A stretch of DNA of 64,000 nt from Pseudomonas sp. QS1027 (GCF_002814235.1 NZ_PHSU01000025.1:1-64000); one strand, 5' to 3'; shown: positions 51,480 to 59,533, counted from the stretch's first letter. The notes: generated by a model not told the origin, from the letters alone. Numbers and translations are program-made.

Positions 51480-52567
51480 GGCTGGGCTCCCTTGGCCGGT
51501 TGCGCGGCGATCTCCACCAACATGTCCGGATGGAGCAATTGCCCGCCGGCGATCACCACCTTTTCGCCGCCCTGGAGGCCGTCGCTGATGATCACATGGC
51601 CGGTCAGGTAGCGCCCGACCTTGACCCGGTGCAGGCTGACCTTGCCGCTATCGTCCACCAGCCACACGGCCGGCTCGCTGATGTCCTTGGTCAGGGCCGA
51701 CCAGGGCAGTTCGATGCTGGCTTTGCCGGGGGCGGTGACGGTGGCGCTGACCACCGAGCCCAGGTCCATGCCGGCCGGCAGCGCGCCGAGGGCGACCTTG
51801 ACCTGGACGGTGCCACTCTGGGCCGAGACGGCCGGGGTCACTTCACGGACCTTGCCGGTGGCCTGGATAGCCGGTTTGTCGAGCAGGGTCACGGTAATGG
51901 TCTGGTCGCCGGGCGGCTCCACCAGCAGCGATTCATAGACGTTGAACACCGCGTCGCGTTCGCCGTCGCGGGCCAGGCTGAAGATCGGCATGGTCGCCTG
52001 CACCACCTGCCCGACCTCGGCCTGGCGGGCAGTGATCACCCCGGGAGCTTCAGCGATCAGCGAGGTGTAGCTCAACTGTTCGCGGGCATTGGCCAACTGT
52101 GCCTGGGCCGCCGTAAGCGCGCTCTTGCTGCTCAATAAGGCAGCCTGGGCCGAATCGTATTCGCTGCGACTGGTATAACCCTTGGGCAGGAGTTTCTGCT
52201 GGCGGACGAACGCCGCGCTGGTCTGCTGCACCCGCGCCTGCTGGGCGTTGACCTCGGCCTGGGCTGTGTCGACATTGGTCTGCAGGTCTTTGGGATCAAG
52301 CTTGGCGAGCACCTGTTTGGCGGAGATACGCGCACCAACGTCGACATTACGCTGGATGATCTTGCCACCGACACGGAACGACAGATCGGTCTGGACCCGG
52401 GCCTGGACATCGCCCGTCAGGGTCACGGCGGCACCGAAATCCTTGAGCTGCACCTGTTCGACGAAGACCCGGGGGCGCTCGGTTGCAGGCGGCTTTTCAT
52501 GACCGCATCCACTCAAGAGCGCTGCCAGGCCGAGGGCGACCGTCCACTGTGTTCGCTGCCCTTTCAT
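51476..52567 (-). CDS. triA: RND periplasmic adaptor, lipoprotein (TriA-like)
   Basis: This 363-residue second membrane-fusion protein has lipobox LSGC (residues of about 18-21), lipoyl part NVDVGARISAKQVLAKLDPKD, coiled coil with QQARVQQTSAAFVRQQKLLPKG, and beta-barrel domain. TriABC of P. aeruginosa is unusual in needing two adaptors for one pump, and the same order is seen here. It is the first gene of the unit; no repressor gene is adjacent on either side. Confidence 0.88.
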   Translation of the reverse strand: MKGQRTQWTVALGLAALLSGCGHEKPPATERPRVFVEQVQLKDFGAAVTLTGDVQARVQTDLSFRVGGKIIQRNVDVGARISAKQVLAKLDPKDLQTNVDTAQAEVNAQQARVQQTSAAFVRQQKLLPKGYTSRSEYDSAQAALLSSKSALTAAQAQLANAREQLSYTSLIAEAPGVITARQAEVGQVVQATMPIFSLARDGERDAVFNVYESLLVEPPGDQTITVTLLDKPAIQATGKVREVTPAVSAQSGTVQVKVALGALPAGMDLGSVVSATVTAPGKASIELPWSALTKDISEPAVWLVDDSGKVSLHRVKVGRYLTGHVIISDGLQGGEKVVIAGGQLLHPDMLVEIAAQPAKGAQP

Positions 52568-52678
52568 GCACGCTCCTTTGCGTAATACAGTTTCGCCAGT
52601 GCCGTTACGACTGTTAGCGTAGAACAGGGTTCCCTACGTGCACATCAACGACTCGACTCATCCGGCAGGACGCTTTCC

Positions 52679-53839
52679 ATGCTCAAGACCCTGGCGGTCG
52701 CCAACTACCGCTCGATCAACCAACTGGTGGTGCCCCTGGGTCGACTGAACCTGATCACCGGGCCCAACGGCAGCGGTAAATCCAACCTCTATCGCGCCCT
52801 GCGCCTGCTGGCGGAAACCGCCCAGGGCGGGGTGGTCAATGCGTTGGCCCGTGAAGGCGGGCTGGACTCGACCTTCTGGGCCGGACCGCACACCATCACC
52901 CGGCGCATGCGCAACGGCGAAGTGGCCATCGAAGGCGGGCCACGCCCAAAAGCCAAGCGCCTGCGCCTGGGGTTTGCCGGTGAAGACTTCAGCTACGCGA
53001 TTTCCCTCGGTTTGCCGGAGCCCAGCAGCTCGTATTTTGCCCTGGACCCGGAGATCAAGCGCGAATGCATCTGGGCCGGGCCCCTGTATCGCCCGGCCAG
53101 CCTGCTGGTGGGACGCTCGGGGCCGATGGTCAAGGCCCGCGAAGGGCGTGGCTGGGAGGTGCTGGCGCAACATACGCCGAGCTTCGACAGCCTGTTCGAT
53201 CAGGTCGGCAATCTGCGCGGCTCACCGGAAGTGCTGTTACTGCGCGAGAGCATTCGCGGCTGGCGGTTTTATGATCACTTTCGCAGCGATGCCGAGGCGC
53301 CGGTGCGTCAACCCCAGCTAGGCACACGCACGCCGGTGCTGCATCACGACGGTCGCGACCTGGCGGCGGCGTTGCGGACCATTATCGAAGTCGGCGATGC
53401 CCAAGCCCTGCACGCAGCCATCAGCGATGCCTTTCCTGGCTCGCGACTGGAGATCGCGCCATTGCAGGGCGCGCGCTTTGCCATCGAGTTCTATCAGGAA
53501 GGGTTGCTGCGACCGCTGTCGGCTGCCGAGCTGTCGGACGGGACCTTGCGTTACCTGCTGTTGATCGCGGCGCTGCTGACGCCCCGGCCACCGACCCTGA
53601 TGGTGCTGAACGAACCGGAAACCAGCCTGCACCCGGACCTGCTGCCGGCCTTGGCGCGCCTGATCGTACAGGCTTCGGAGCAATGCCAGGTGTGGGTGGT
53701 GTCCCATGCCAGCCGCCTGATCGCGGCGTTGCAACAGGACCCGGCGTGCAACTCCATCGTCCTGGAAAAAATCCTTGGGCAGACCGGGGTGGTCGGCCAG
53801 GGCATGCTCGATGAGCCGGCCTGGAACTGGCCGGATTGA
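52679..53839 (+). CDS. AAA-family ATPase of the RecF/OLD-like ABC type
   Basis: This 386-residue protein has an N-terminal LKTLAVANYRSI strand and Walker A GPNGSGKS at residues 28-35, as in AAA_21/AAA_15 ATPases. Walker B is LMVLNEPETSLHPDLLPALARL near residue 310, with VVSHASRLIAAL following. No nuclease (Toprim) domain is present. Such solitary ATPases are often listed as predicted ATPases of unknown role; some take part in phage defence or DNA repair. No partner gene is adjacent, so I do not assign one. ATG 52679 has an AGGA ribosome site. Confidence 0.82.
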   Translation: MLKTLAVANYRSINQLVVPLGRLNLITGPNGSGKSNLYRALRLLAETAQGGVVNALAREGGLDSTFWAGPHTITRRMRNGEVAIEGGPRPKAKRLRLGFAGEDFSYAISLGLPEPSSSYFALDPEIKRECIWAGPLYRPASLLVGRSGPMVKAREGRGWEVLAQHTPSFDSLFDQVGNLRGSPEVLLLRESIRGWRFYDHFRSDAEAPVRQPQLGTRTPVLHHDGRDLAAALRTIIEVGDAQALHAAISDAFPGSRLEIAPLQGARFAIEFYQEGLLRPLSAAELSDGTLRYLLLIAALLTPRPPTLMVLNEPETSLHPDLLPALARLIVQASEQCQVWVVSHASRLIAALQQDPACNSIVLEKILGQTGVVGQGMLDEPAWNWPD

Positions 53840-53872
53840 CCGCCGGTGTTTGCCGGATGGGAGCTGGGAAAT

Positions 53873-53905
53873 AAAAAACGCCGACGCTGGTTGCTCGTCG
53901 GCGTT
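53873..53905 (-). terminator. Intrinsic terminator of the orphan metQ (minus strand)
   Basis: AACGCCGACG (53877-53886) and CGTCGGCGTT (53896-53905) form a ten-pair stem; the A-run 53873-53878 becomes the U-tract on the minus strand. It lies between convergent genes. Confidence 0.88.
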
Positions 53906-53931
53906 CAAACCTTGAAGGGGTTATTCGCGAA

Positions 53932-54714
53932 TCAGAACGCCGGCAATACCGCGCCTTTGTACTTCTCGGCGATGAAGGCTTTCACTTCCGGGCTGGTCAG
54001 GGCCTTGGCCAGTTTCTGGATCGCGTCGCTGTCCTTGTTGTCCGGACGAGCCACCAGGAAGTTCACGTAAGGCGAGTCGGCACCTTCGATCACCAGCGCG
54101 TCTTTAGCCGGGTTCAGGCCCGCTTCCAGGGCATAGTTGGTGTTGATCATGTCCAGGTCGACCTGGTCCAGAACCCGTGGCAGCAGGGCCGATTCCAGTT
54201 CCTTGAATTTCAGGTGCTTGTCGTTCTTGACGATGTCTTTGGGTGTCGACAGGGCATTGGTCGGGTCTTTCAGGGTGATCAGACCGGCTTTCTGCAGGAG
54301 CAGCAGGGCACGGCCGCTGTTGCTGCCTTCGTTCGGGATGGCCACGGTGGCGCCGTCTTTCAGGTCAGCCAGGCTTTTGACTTTCTTCGAGTAACCACCG
54401 AACGGTTCGACGTGCACGCCGATCACGGTGACCAGGTTGGTGCCCTTGCCTTTGTTGAAGCCATCCAGGTACGGCTTGGTCTGGAAGTAGTTGGCGTCCA
54501 GGTGTTTCTCGGCCACCTGGGTGTTCGGTTGTACGTAGTCGGTGAAGACCTTGATTTCCAGGTCCACGCCTTCTTTGGCCAGGGTCGGCTTGATCAGCTC
54601 GAGGATCTCGGCATGGGGGACCGGCGTTGCCGCCACGACCAGTTTCTCGCCGGCCTGGGCCAGACCTGCCGCCAGAGCAGCCGCCAATGCGGTAAACAAC
54701 AGAACCTTTTTCAT
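53932..54714 (-). CDS. metQ: Orphan MetQ/NlpA-family binding protein
   Basis: This 260-residue periplasmic binding protein has a signal peptide (MKKVLLFTALAAALAAGLAQA) without lipobox. Family motifs are LDANYFQTKPYLDGFN, GATVAIPNEGSNSGRALLLL and AGLITLKDPTNALSTPKDIV. It has no permease or ATPase next to it and must work with a distant MetNI pair, perhaps the one at 24079-25834. It differs from the linked MetQ, so it may broaden the ligand range. It has an AT-rich promoter with an ATATTC motif. Confidence 0.9.
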   Translation of the reverse strand: MKKVLLFTALAAALAAGLAQAGEKLVVAATPVPHAEILELIKPTLAKEGVDLEIKVFTDYVQPNTQVAEKHLDANYFQTKPYLDGFNKGKGTNLVTVIGVHVEPFGGYSKKVKSLADLKDGATVAIPNEGSNSGRALLLLQKAGLITLKDPTNALSTPKDIVKNDKHLKFKELESALLPRVLDQVDLDMINTNYALEAGLNPAKDALVIEGADSPYVNFLVARPDNKDSDAIQKLAKALTSPEVKAFIAEKYKGAVLPAF

Positions 54715-54811
54715 GCAGTGTCCTTATCGAAGATCACGGTCGTCATCGACGACAGCCTTGAGAGAGAGGTGCCAGCAAAGTGATATCGCTGGCGTGGGGC
54801 AGAAGATACCG

Positions 54812-54862
54812 ATATTTTTTATTCCAGAACAATATCTTTTATTCATCTTCATATTCCATTTT
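54812..54862 (-). promoter_or_regulatory. AT-rich promoter region of the orphan metQ with ATATTC motif
   Basis: ATATTC at 54851-54856 and a second GATATTTTTTATTCC block at about 54811-54825 lie about 100-140 bases upstream of metQ, next to a REPIN. Confidence 0.4.
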
Positions 54863-54883
54863 GTTCATACAGCCACTGCCCTT

Positions 54884-54972
54884 TGTAGGAGCCGGCTTGC
54901 TGGCGATGAACGAAAACGCGGTGTCCCTGGGACACCGCGTCGCTTGAATCGCCAGCAAGCCGGCTCCTACAG
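54884..54972. repeat. REPIN with an internal perfect hairpin
   Basis: TGTAGGAGCCGGCTTGCTGG... (54884-54907) and its inverse (54948-54972) enclose ACGCGGTGTCCC/GGGACACCGCGT (about 54916-54940). The whole segment can extrude as one long cruciform. It ends five bases from the stop of the sigma-54 activator gene. Confidence 0.88.
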
Positions 54973-54976
54973 AAAA

Positions 54977-55885
54977 TCAGGTGCCTGCGTTATCCAGCAG
55001 GCGCTTGAGCGCCGCCAGTTCCTCAGGAGAACTGCTGCCGATAAATTGCTCGATCAAGGCCAACGGCGCCGGCAGATTCAGATGCTCCGGCAAAATCTCG
55101 TCGCCGCTGCTGACCAGCAAGGCAAAGTGAATGACATTCTCCAGCTCGCGGGTATTGCCCGGCCAGCTGTGACGCTCCAGGGCACGCTGGGCGCTTTCGC
55201 TGATCAGCGGTACCGGCAGGCTGAGGCGCTGACTGTAGATGCCGAGGAAATACTCGGCCAGGGACAGGATGTCGCCGACCCGTTCGCGCAACGCCGGCAA
55301 CTCCAACCGGCCTTCGCTGAGGTAGTGATACAGGCGCTCATGGAATTTCCCCACCGCCACCGCCTGGGCCAGGTCGATGCTGGTGGCCGCCACCAGGCGC
55401 ACATCCACCGGACTCGGTTGCGGCGCGCCGACCCGGGTGACTTCGTGATTTTCCAGGGCCGCGAGCAACTTCACCTGGATCGGCAGCGGCAGGTCGCCAA
55501 TCTCGTCCAGGTACAAGGTGCCGCCGTTGGCCGAGCCGAACCAGCCGGCGCGGCTGCTGGCCGAACCGCTGTAGGCCCCGGCCGCATAACCGAACAGCTC
55601 GGCATCGGCGTAGGTCGGGCTGATGGCGCCGCAGTTCACCGAAACGAACAAGCCGGTGCGATCACTGGCACGGTGGATATGCCGGGCGAGCAACTCCTTG
55701 CCGGTGCCGGTCTCGCCACGGATCAAGACCGGCACCGACTTGGGCGCCAGGGTCTCGAGTTCTTCACGCAGTTGCCGCGAACGTGGATCGACGAACACCA
55801 GCGCCTTGGCGCGAATGCTCAGCGGGCTTTTTTCCGAATCGGGAAAGGTCAGCAGCGGCTGACCGAAGGTTTCATGCAGGCTCAT
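54977..55885 (-). CDS. Sigma-54 interaction domain protein, SfnR-like, lacking a clear DNA-binding domain
   Basis: This 302-residue AAA+ activator of sigma-54 RNA polymerase has Walker A GETGTGKE at 57-64 and Walker B GTLYLDEIG near 122-130. The sigma-54 contact loop, normally GAFTGA, reads GAYSGS at 103-108. The arginine finger/sensor region LERHSWPGNTRELENVIHFALL is intact. There is no N-terminal receiver. The chain ends about 35 residues after the AAA+ domain, so the usual Fis-type HTH is missing. SfnR of P. putida, which controls dimethyl sulfone genes, is the closest family I know. A REPIN abuts the 3' end. Confidence 0.83.
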   Translation of the reverse strand: MSLHETFGQPLLTFPDSEKSPLSIRAKALVFVDPRSRQLREELETLAPKSVPVLIRGETGTGKELLARHIHRASDRTGLFVSVNCGAISPTYADAELFGYAAGAYSGSASSRAGWFGSANGGTLYLDEIGDLPLPIQVKLLAALENHEVTRVGAPQPSPVDVRLVAATSIDLAQAVAVGKFHERLYHYLSEGRLELPALRERVGDILSLAEYFLGIYSQRLSLPVPLISESAQRALERHSWPGNTRELENVIHFALLVSSGDEILPEHLNLPAPLALIEQFIGSSSPEELAALKRLLDNAGT

Positions 55886-55942
55886 GGCAGGCTCCCGCCC
55901 AAAACCGCCAACGGCAGTGGGCGTTCAAGCAAAAGAAAGAAT

Positions 55943-56524
55943 TCAGGCGCGACGCAGGGAATGCTGTTCCATTCGGGTCTGCAGGCGGTACAGGTAGGCA
56001 AAACCCTGTTCCCAGCGCTGGTGACCGGACTTCACATTGATATGCCCGGCACCGCTGAGGATGCTCGCTTGCGCGCCCCAGTCGCGGGCCAGTTCCAGGG
56101 TCCGCGGGGCGCTGACGGCAGCGTCGTTGTCGGAGGCGACGATCTGGCTCGGGAACGGCAGCAGGTCGGTCGGAATCGGCGCAAAGTTACGCAAGGCCGG
56201 CGCGCAGGCGGGACGCTCGACATCGGCCGGGGCCACCAGCAGCGCGCCACGGACCTGGCGCAGCAGGTGCAGCGGCGCCGTTTGCGCCCAGTGGGCAACC
56301 GTGATGCAACCCAGGCTGTGGGCGATCAGAATCACCGGCGTATCGTCCGCGGCAATGGCTTCGGCCAGGGCCGCGACCCAGTCTTCGCGGCGCGGCGTCA
56401 GCCAGTCGGCCTGCTCCACCCGCGCACTGTTGGGCAGACTGTTCTGCCAGTGGGTTTGCCAATGATCTTCTGGCGATCCTTGCCAGCCCGGCACGATCAG
56501 ATAACGAATCGACTCGTTGCGCAT
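55943..56524 (-). CDS. RBBP9/YdeN-family alpha/beta hydrolase
   Basis: This 193-residue serine hydrolase has nucleophile S70 in LIAHSLGCIT, catalytic Asp in VASDNDAAVS and His in SGAGHINVKSG. The N-terminal VPGWQGSPEDHWQTHWQ is the signature of the RBBP9/YdeN group. ATG 56524 has a GGAGG ribosome site. Function is unknown. A palindromic ATATTC-type motif precedes it, which suggests joint control with sulfur genes (inference). Confidence 0.88.
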   Translation of the reverse strand: MRNESIRYLIVPGWQGSPEDHWQTHWQNSLPNSARVEQADWLTPRREDWVAALAEAIAADDTPVILIAHSLGCITVAHWAQTAPLHLLRQVRGALLVAPADVERPACAPALRNFAPIPTDLLPFPSQIVASDNDAAVSAPRTLELARDWGAQASILSGAGHINVKSGHQRWEQGFAYLYRLQTRMEQHSLRRA

Positions 56525-56574
56525 GGGGTACACCTCCTCCAGCGTTTGCGTTCCTGATCGAGTATAGGGAGGAG

Positions 56575-56630
56575 AGTTATATTCGTTAAGGAATAAGAAG
56601 CTATTTATTAAGACCATAAAGAAATATAAG
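56575..56630 (-). promoter_or_regulatory. AT-rich promoter of the hydrolase gene with palindromic ATATTC motif
   Basis: TATTC (56580-56584) and GAATA (56591-56595) flank GTTAAG in an AT-rich block about 55 bases upstream of the start. This copy is the clearest inverted repeat of the set and closely resembles the one ahead of ssuE. Confidence 0.5.
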
Positions 56631-56672
56631 ACCGATCATCCCGTTGATCGGCCTGCGCGCTTATCCAGAAAT

Positions 56673-56707
56673 AAAAAAAGGGCCGCACCCTGCCAAGGAG
56701 ACGGCCC
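56673..56707 (-). terminator. Intrinsic terminator of exbD (minus strand)
   Basis: GGGCCG (56680-56685) pairs with CGGCCC (56702-56707); the A-run 56673-56679 gives seven U on the minus-strand transcript. Confidence 0.85.
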
Positions 56708-56731
56708 AAGAAACTCGAGGATGTGTTGCGT

Positions 56732-57133
56732 TCAGCGCGCGGTAATCACCGACAGCTTGGTAATCCCGGCCCGCTCGATGGAGGCCATGGCCCGCGCCAC
56801 TTCTCCATAGTTCACGCCGTTGTCGGCCTGCAATTGCACCCGCAGGTCCGGGTCCTTGGCCTTGGCCGCCTGGAGGTTGAACTCCAGCAACTCGGGCTTG
56901 ATTTCGTCCTTGTTGAGGAACAGCTTGCCGCTGCCATCGATGCTCACCACCAGCGGGTCCTTCTGCTCCACCGGCGCCACGGCTTCGGTCTTCGGCAGGT
57001 TGATCGGAATCGCATTGGTCAACAGCGGCGCGGTGACGATAAACACCACCAGCAGCACCAGCATCACGTCCACCAGCGGTGTGACGTTGATCTCGCTCAA
57101 TACCTCATCGCTGTCCTGGGTCGAGAAGGCCAT
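56732..57133 (-). CDS. exbD: Biopolymer transport protein ExbD
   Basis: This 133-residue protein has a short cytoplasmic tail (MAFSTQDSDEVLSEINVTPL), one membrane helix (VDVMLVLLVVFIVTAPLL) containing the essential Asp, and a periplasmic domain. Together with ExbB it uses the proton gradient to energise TonB. Its start is one base after the exbB stop. Order tonB-exbB-exbD matches the tonB2 cluster of P. aeruginosa. Confidence 0.93.
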   Translation of the reverse strand: MAFSTQDSDEVLSEINVTPLVDVMLVLLVVFIVTAPLLTNAIPINLPKTEAVAPVEQKDPLVVSIDGSGKLFLNKDEIKPELLEFNLQAAKAKDPDLRVQLQADNGVNYGEVARAMASIERAGITKLSVITAR

Positions 57134-57134
57134 A

Positions 57135-57860
57135 TCAGGACGCCTCCTTCACTTTCTGCGCCGAACCCTGGGCGGCCGCTTTGTTCGCCGTCGGGTGGAT
57201 CAGCACGCGGAACGAACTCTTCTGCGCCAGGCTGTAGAAGTCATGGGCGAAGTCATCGAGGTCGGCGGCGGTGAGTTTCAGGCGACGCAGGAAGTAGTTG
57301 TAAACCAGCACCGCTGGCACCGCGACGGCGATCCCGACGCCGGTGGCCACCAGCGCGGCACCGATCGGCCCGGCAACGGTTTCCAGGCTCGCGGAACCGG
57401 CGGCGCTGATGCCTTTCAAGGCTTCCATGATCCCCCACACGGTGCCGAACAGGCCGATAAACGGAGAGGTGCTGCCGATACTGGCGACCACCGCCAGACC
57501 GGTTTCCAGGGAGCGTCGTTCCCGCACGATCTGCTGGCGCAGGGCACGTTCGAGACGGTCCTGGTGATTGATTGCCTGGCTCAGATCCGCCGCGTGGGGC
57601 GCATCGCCGACCTGGATCGCGGCATAACCGGCCTGGGCCACGCGGGCGGCGGCGCCCGGTTGGGTTTCGCTGAGCTCGGCGGCCGAGTCGAGGCTGGAAG
57701 CGGCCCAGAACTGTTTGTGGAACTTGCGATCCTGCGCCTTCAGGCGGCCGAACTGCACGCCCTTGAGCAAAGCCAGGCCCCAGGTGGCGACGGAGAAGAC
57801 CACCAGCAGCCAGATCACCGCGCTTTCGATGGATTGGAGTGGAGATGCCAGTAACGTCAT
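57135..57860 (-). CDS. exbB: MotA/TolQ/ExbB proton-channel protein ExbB
   Basis: This 241-residue protein has three hydrophobic helices (IWLLVVFSVATWGLALL, GTVWGIMEALKGISAAGSAS region, ALVATGVGIAVAVPAVLVYNYF). The stretch LAVVASIGSTSPFIGLFGTVWGIM is the ExbB/TolQ signature. It forms the pentameric motor around the ExbD helix in the inner membrane. It is placed between tonB and exbD. Confidence 0.93.
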   Translation of the reverse strand: MTLLASPLQSIESAVIWLLVVFSVATWGLALLKGVQFGRLKAQDRKFHKQFWAASSLDSAAELSETQPGAAARVAQAGYAAIQVGDAPHAADLSQAINHQDRLERALRQQIVRERRSLETGLAVVASIGSTSPFIGLFGTVWGIMEALKGISAAGSASLETVAGPIGAALVATGVGIAVAVPAVLVYNYFLRRLKLTAADLDDFAHDFYSLAQKSSFRVLIHPTANKAAAQGSAQKVKEAS

Positions 57861-57903
57861 GATGTGTTCCCTCTGTGGAAGCGTTTAGCGCGTTGGGTGC
57901 CGA

Positions 57904-58722
57904 TCAGTGGATCTTGAAGTCGATGGGTACGCTGACCCAGCCGACCTGGGCGACATCGCCCTGCTTGGCCGGGACAAAGCTCCAACGCTTGACCGCTGCC
58001 AACGCGGCGTCGTCGAGTTGCTGGCGACCACTGGTTTTCTGAATCTGGATCTCGCCCGGTTTACCGCTGGCCAGGACCTGCACCCGCAACAAGACCGTGC
58101 CTTCCCAACCGCGACGCTGGGCCAGCTGCGGATATTCCGGCGCCGGGTTCTTCAGGTACGCGGCGCTGGCCGAAGCCGGGGTCACCGGTGCCGGAGTCGG
58201 CGGCGCGGGTGGCGCTGCCCGAGCCGCCGGTTGTGGCGGCGCGGGCGGTTGCTCGACCGGCTTGGGCGCAGGTTTCGGCTCAGGCTTGGGAACCGGCTTG
58301 ACCTTGGGCTTGGGTATCGGCTTGGGCGGCGGCGGTTTGGCCGCCAGCTCATCGACCACCGGCGGCGGCGGCTCGACCACCGGTGGGGGCGGCGGAGGCG
58401 GAGGGGGTGGAGGCGGCGGTTCAACCACAGGCGGAGCCGGTTGGGAGAACTCGATGGTCATCGGTGGGATTTCCGGCGGCACCACCGGCAGCACCGGGGT
58501 TTCCTTCTGGCTCAGCCAGTAGATCACCGCGCCATGCAGCACCAGCGCGAACACACCGAGCAAGATCGCCTCGCGTCGGCTGAGGATGCCCTTGGGCACT
58601 TTCTGCAGACGCAATTGCCCCAGCGGCGCGCGGTGGGGCCGGCCGAGGTCGACCAACTCGCCACCCGGTGCCTGAGGCCTGCGCACCTCATGTGCACTGG
58701 CAGCGGTCTGGACATTGCCCAT
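57904..58722 (-). CDS. tonB: Energy-transducing protein TonB
   Basis: This 272-residue inner-membrane-anchored protein spans the periplasm and contacts TonB-dependent receptors. It has a longer than usual cytoplasmic part of about 50 residues, one helix (ILLGVFALVLHGAVIYWL), then a proline-rich rod with a run of about a dozen prolines and many PK repeats. The C-terminal domain contains YPQLAQRRGWEGTVLLRVQVLASG and VKRWSFVP, the TonB_C signature. GCAGGAG precedes the start. It likely serves the two receptors in this window. Confidence 0.93.
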   Translation of the reverse strand: MGNVQTAASAHEVRRPQAPGGELVDLGRPHRAPLGQLRLQKVPKGILSRREAILLGVFALVLHGAVIYWLSQKETPVLPVVPPEIPPMTIEFSQPAPPVVEPPPPPPPPPPPPPVVEPPPPVVDELAAKPPPPKPIPKPKVKPVPKPEPKPAPKPVEQPPAPPQPAARAAPPAPPTPAPVTPASASAAYLKNPAPEYPQLAQRRGWEGTVLLRVQVLASGKPGEIQIQKTSGRQQLDDAALAAVKRWSFVPAKQGDVAQVGWVSVPIDFKIH

Positions 58723-59209
58723 TGAATAACTCCTGCGGTCTTCAGCAAAAAATCGTCGAGGCGCGCTTGGCGGCGTCGAGGTGCCGATGATCCACGGAGG
58801 CTGCTTAGGCCTTAAAGTAATATTTAAAATTATACATAGAACAAAAATGAATATTGATTTTCAGTGCGCCGCTCAAGGCCGCGTGTTTCAAGGGCTCCAG
58901 CCAATCGCCCGGGAAGCCATGCTTTTCAGGCATTGAAAATATTCGCTCAAGGCATGCCTTCAAGGCTCAAAACCGCTACTTGATGAGCGATTTCAAACAC
59001 GCAGCGGCGATCACCACACGGACAACCGCGCGGATGGCAAAGAAACAGGAAGAAGGATTCGGATGTAAGAAAGAGGGAAGTGCAAACAATAAAATGGCGT
59101 ATTTAATAATTAACACACACGACAAAACATACCGCCAGTACATCGAGCGGATGAGCAGCATCCGCCACTCACCCGTTCGTTGGCCTGGCAGTATAGTGTG
59201 TTGCCTTTA
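58723..59209. promoter_or_regulatory. Region upstream of tonB, AT-rich, with GAATAT motif
   Basis: These 487 bases hold no convincing gene; an open frame 58854-59294 overlaps the next real gene and has no ribosome site. GAATAT (58849-58854; ATATTC on the minus strand) lies about 130 bases before the tonB start in AT-rich DNA. Around 59070-59120 base composition drops to an unusually AT-rich stretch (AATAATTAACACACACGAC), unlike the rest of the window. Confidence 0.45.
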
Positions 59210-59533
59210 TTACTGTTTGACGAACTCGCCCCCCAGACCGACCACTTGGCCGTCAAAGGTGCTGCGTGAACCGCTTGCTCTCAGTCGCCCGTAGTTGTGG
59301 TCGGGGGAGAAGGCGGCAAAGGTGACATAGCCGTGACCATCATTGTAGCCAGTGAAGGCGATGATCGTGGGCTGGCCGGTGCTGTTCTGGAAGTGGTAGT
59401 GGCCCGTCACGTTGTAGTTCACACCGGCCTGGGTGATCTGCCCGCTGAAGGAACCGTTCGAGTCGTTACCGTCGGTCACGACCAGTTTGGCGTCAGAGTT
59501 GGCGTTTACATAAGTTCCATTGATGCTCGACAT
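59210..59533 (-). CDS. Small beta-rich protein, weak avidin-like pattern
   Basis: This 107-residue protein has a strong AAGGAG ribosome site and no signal peptide. It is built of alternating short strands: INGTYVNANSDAKLVVTDG, GSFSGQITQAG, YNVTGHYHFQNSTG, TIIAFTGYN and STFDGQVVGLGGEF. The order GT(W/Y)xN ... G(x)FSG ... YxVTGxY resembles the avidin barrel, but the tryptophans that line the biotin site are absent, so biotin binding is doubtful. I cannot name a family. Its AT-rich flanks and Asn/Ser-rich composition suggest recent gain. Confidence 0.7.
   Translation of the reverse strand: MSSINGTYVNANSDAKLVVTDGNDSNGSFSGQITQAGVNYNVTGHYHFQNSTGQPTIIAFTGYNDGHGYVTFAAFSPDHNYGRLRASGSRSTFDGQVVGLGGEFVKQ

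Noticed and set aside
58854..59294. 146-codon plus-strand frame upstream of tonB
   Set aside because: Overlaps the end of the real gene at 59210-59533, and codon use is unlike a gene.
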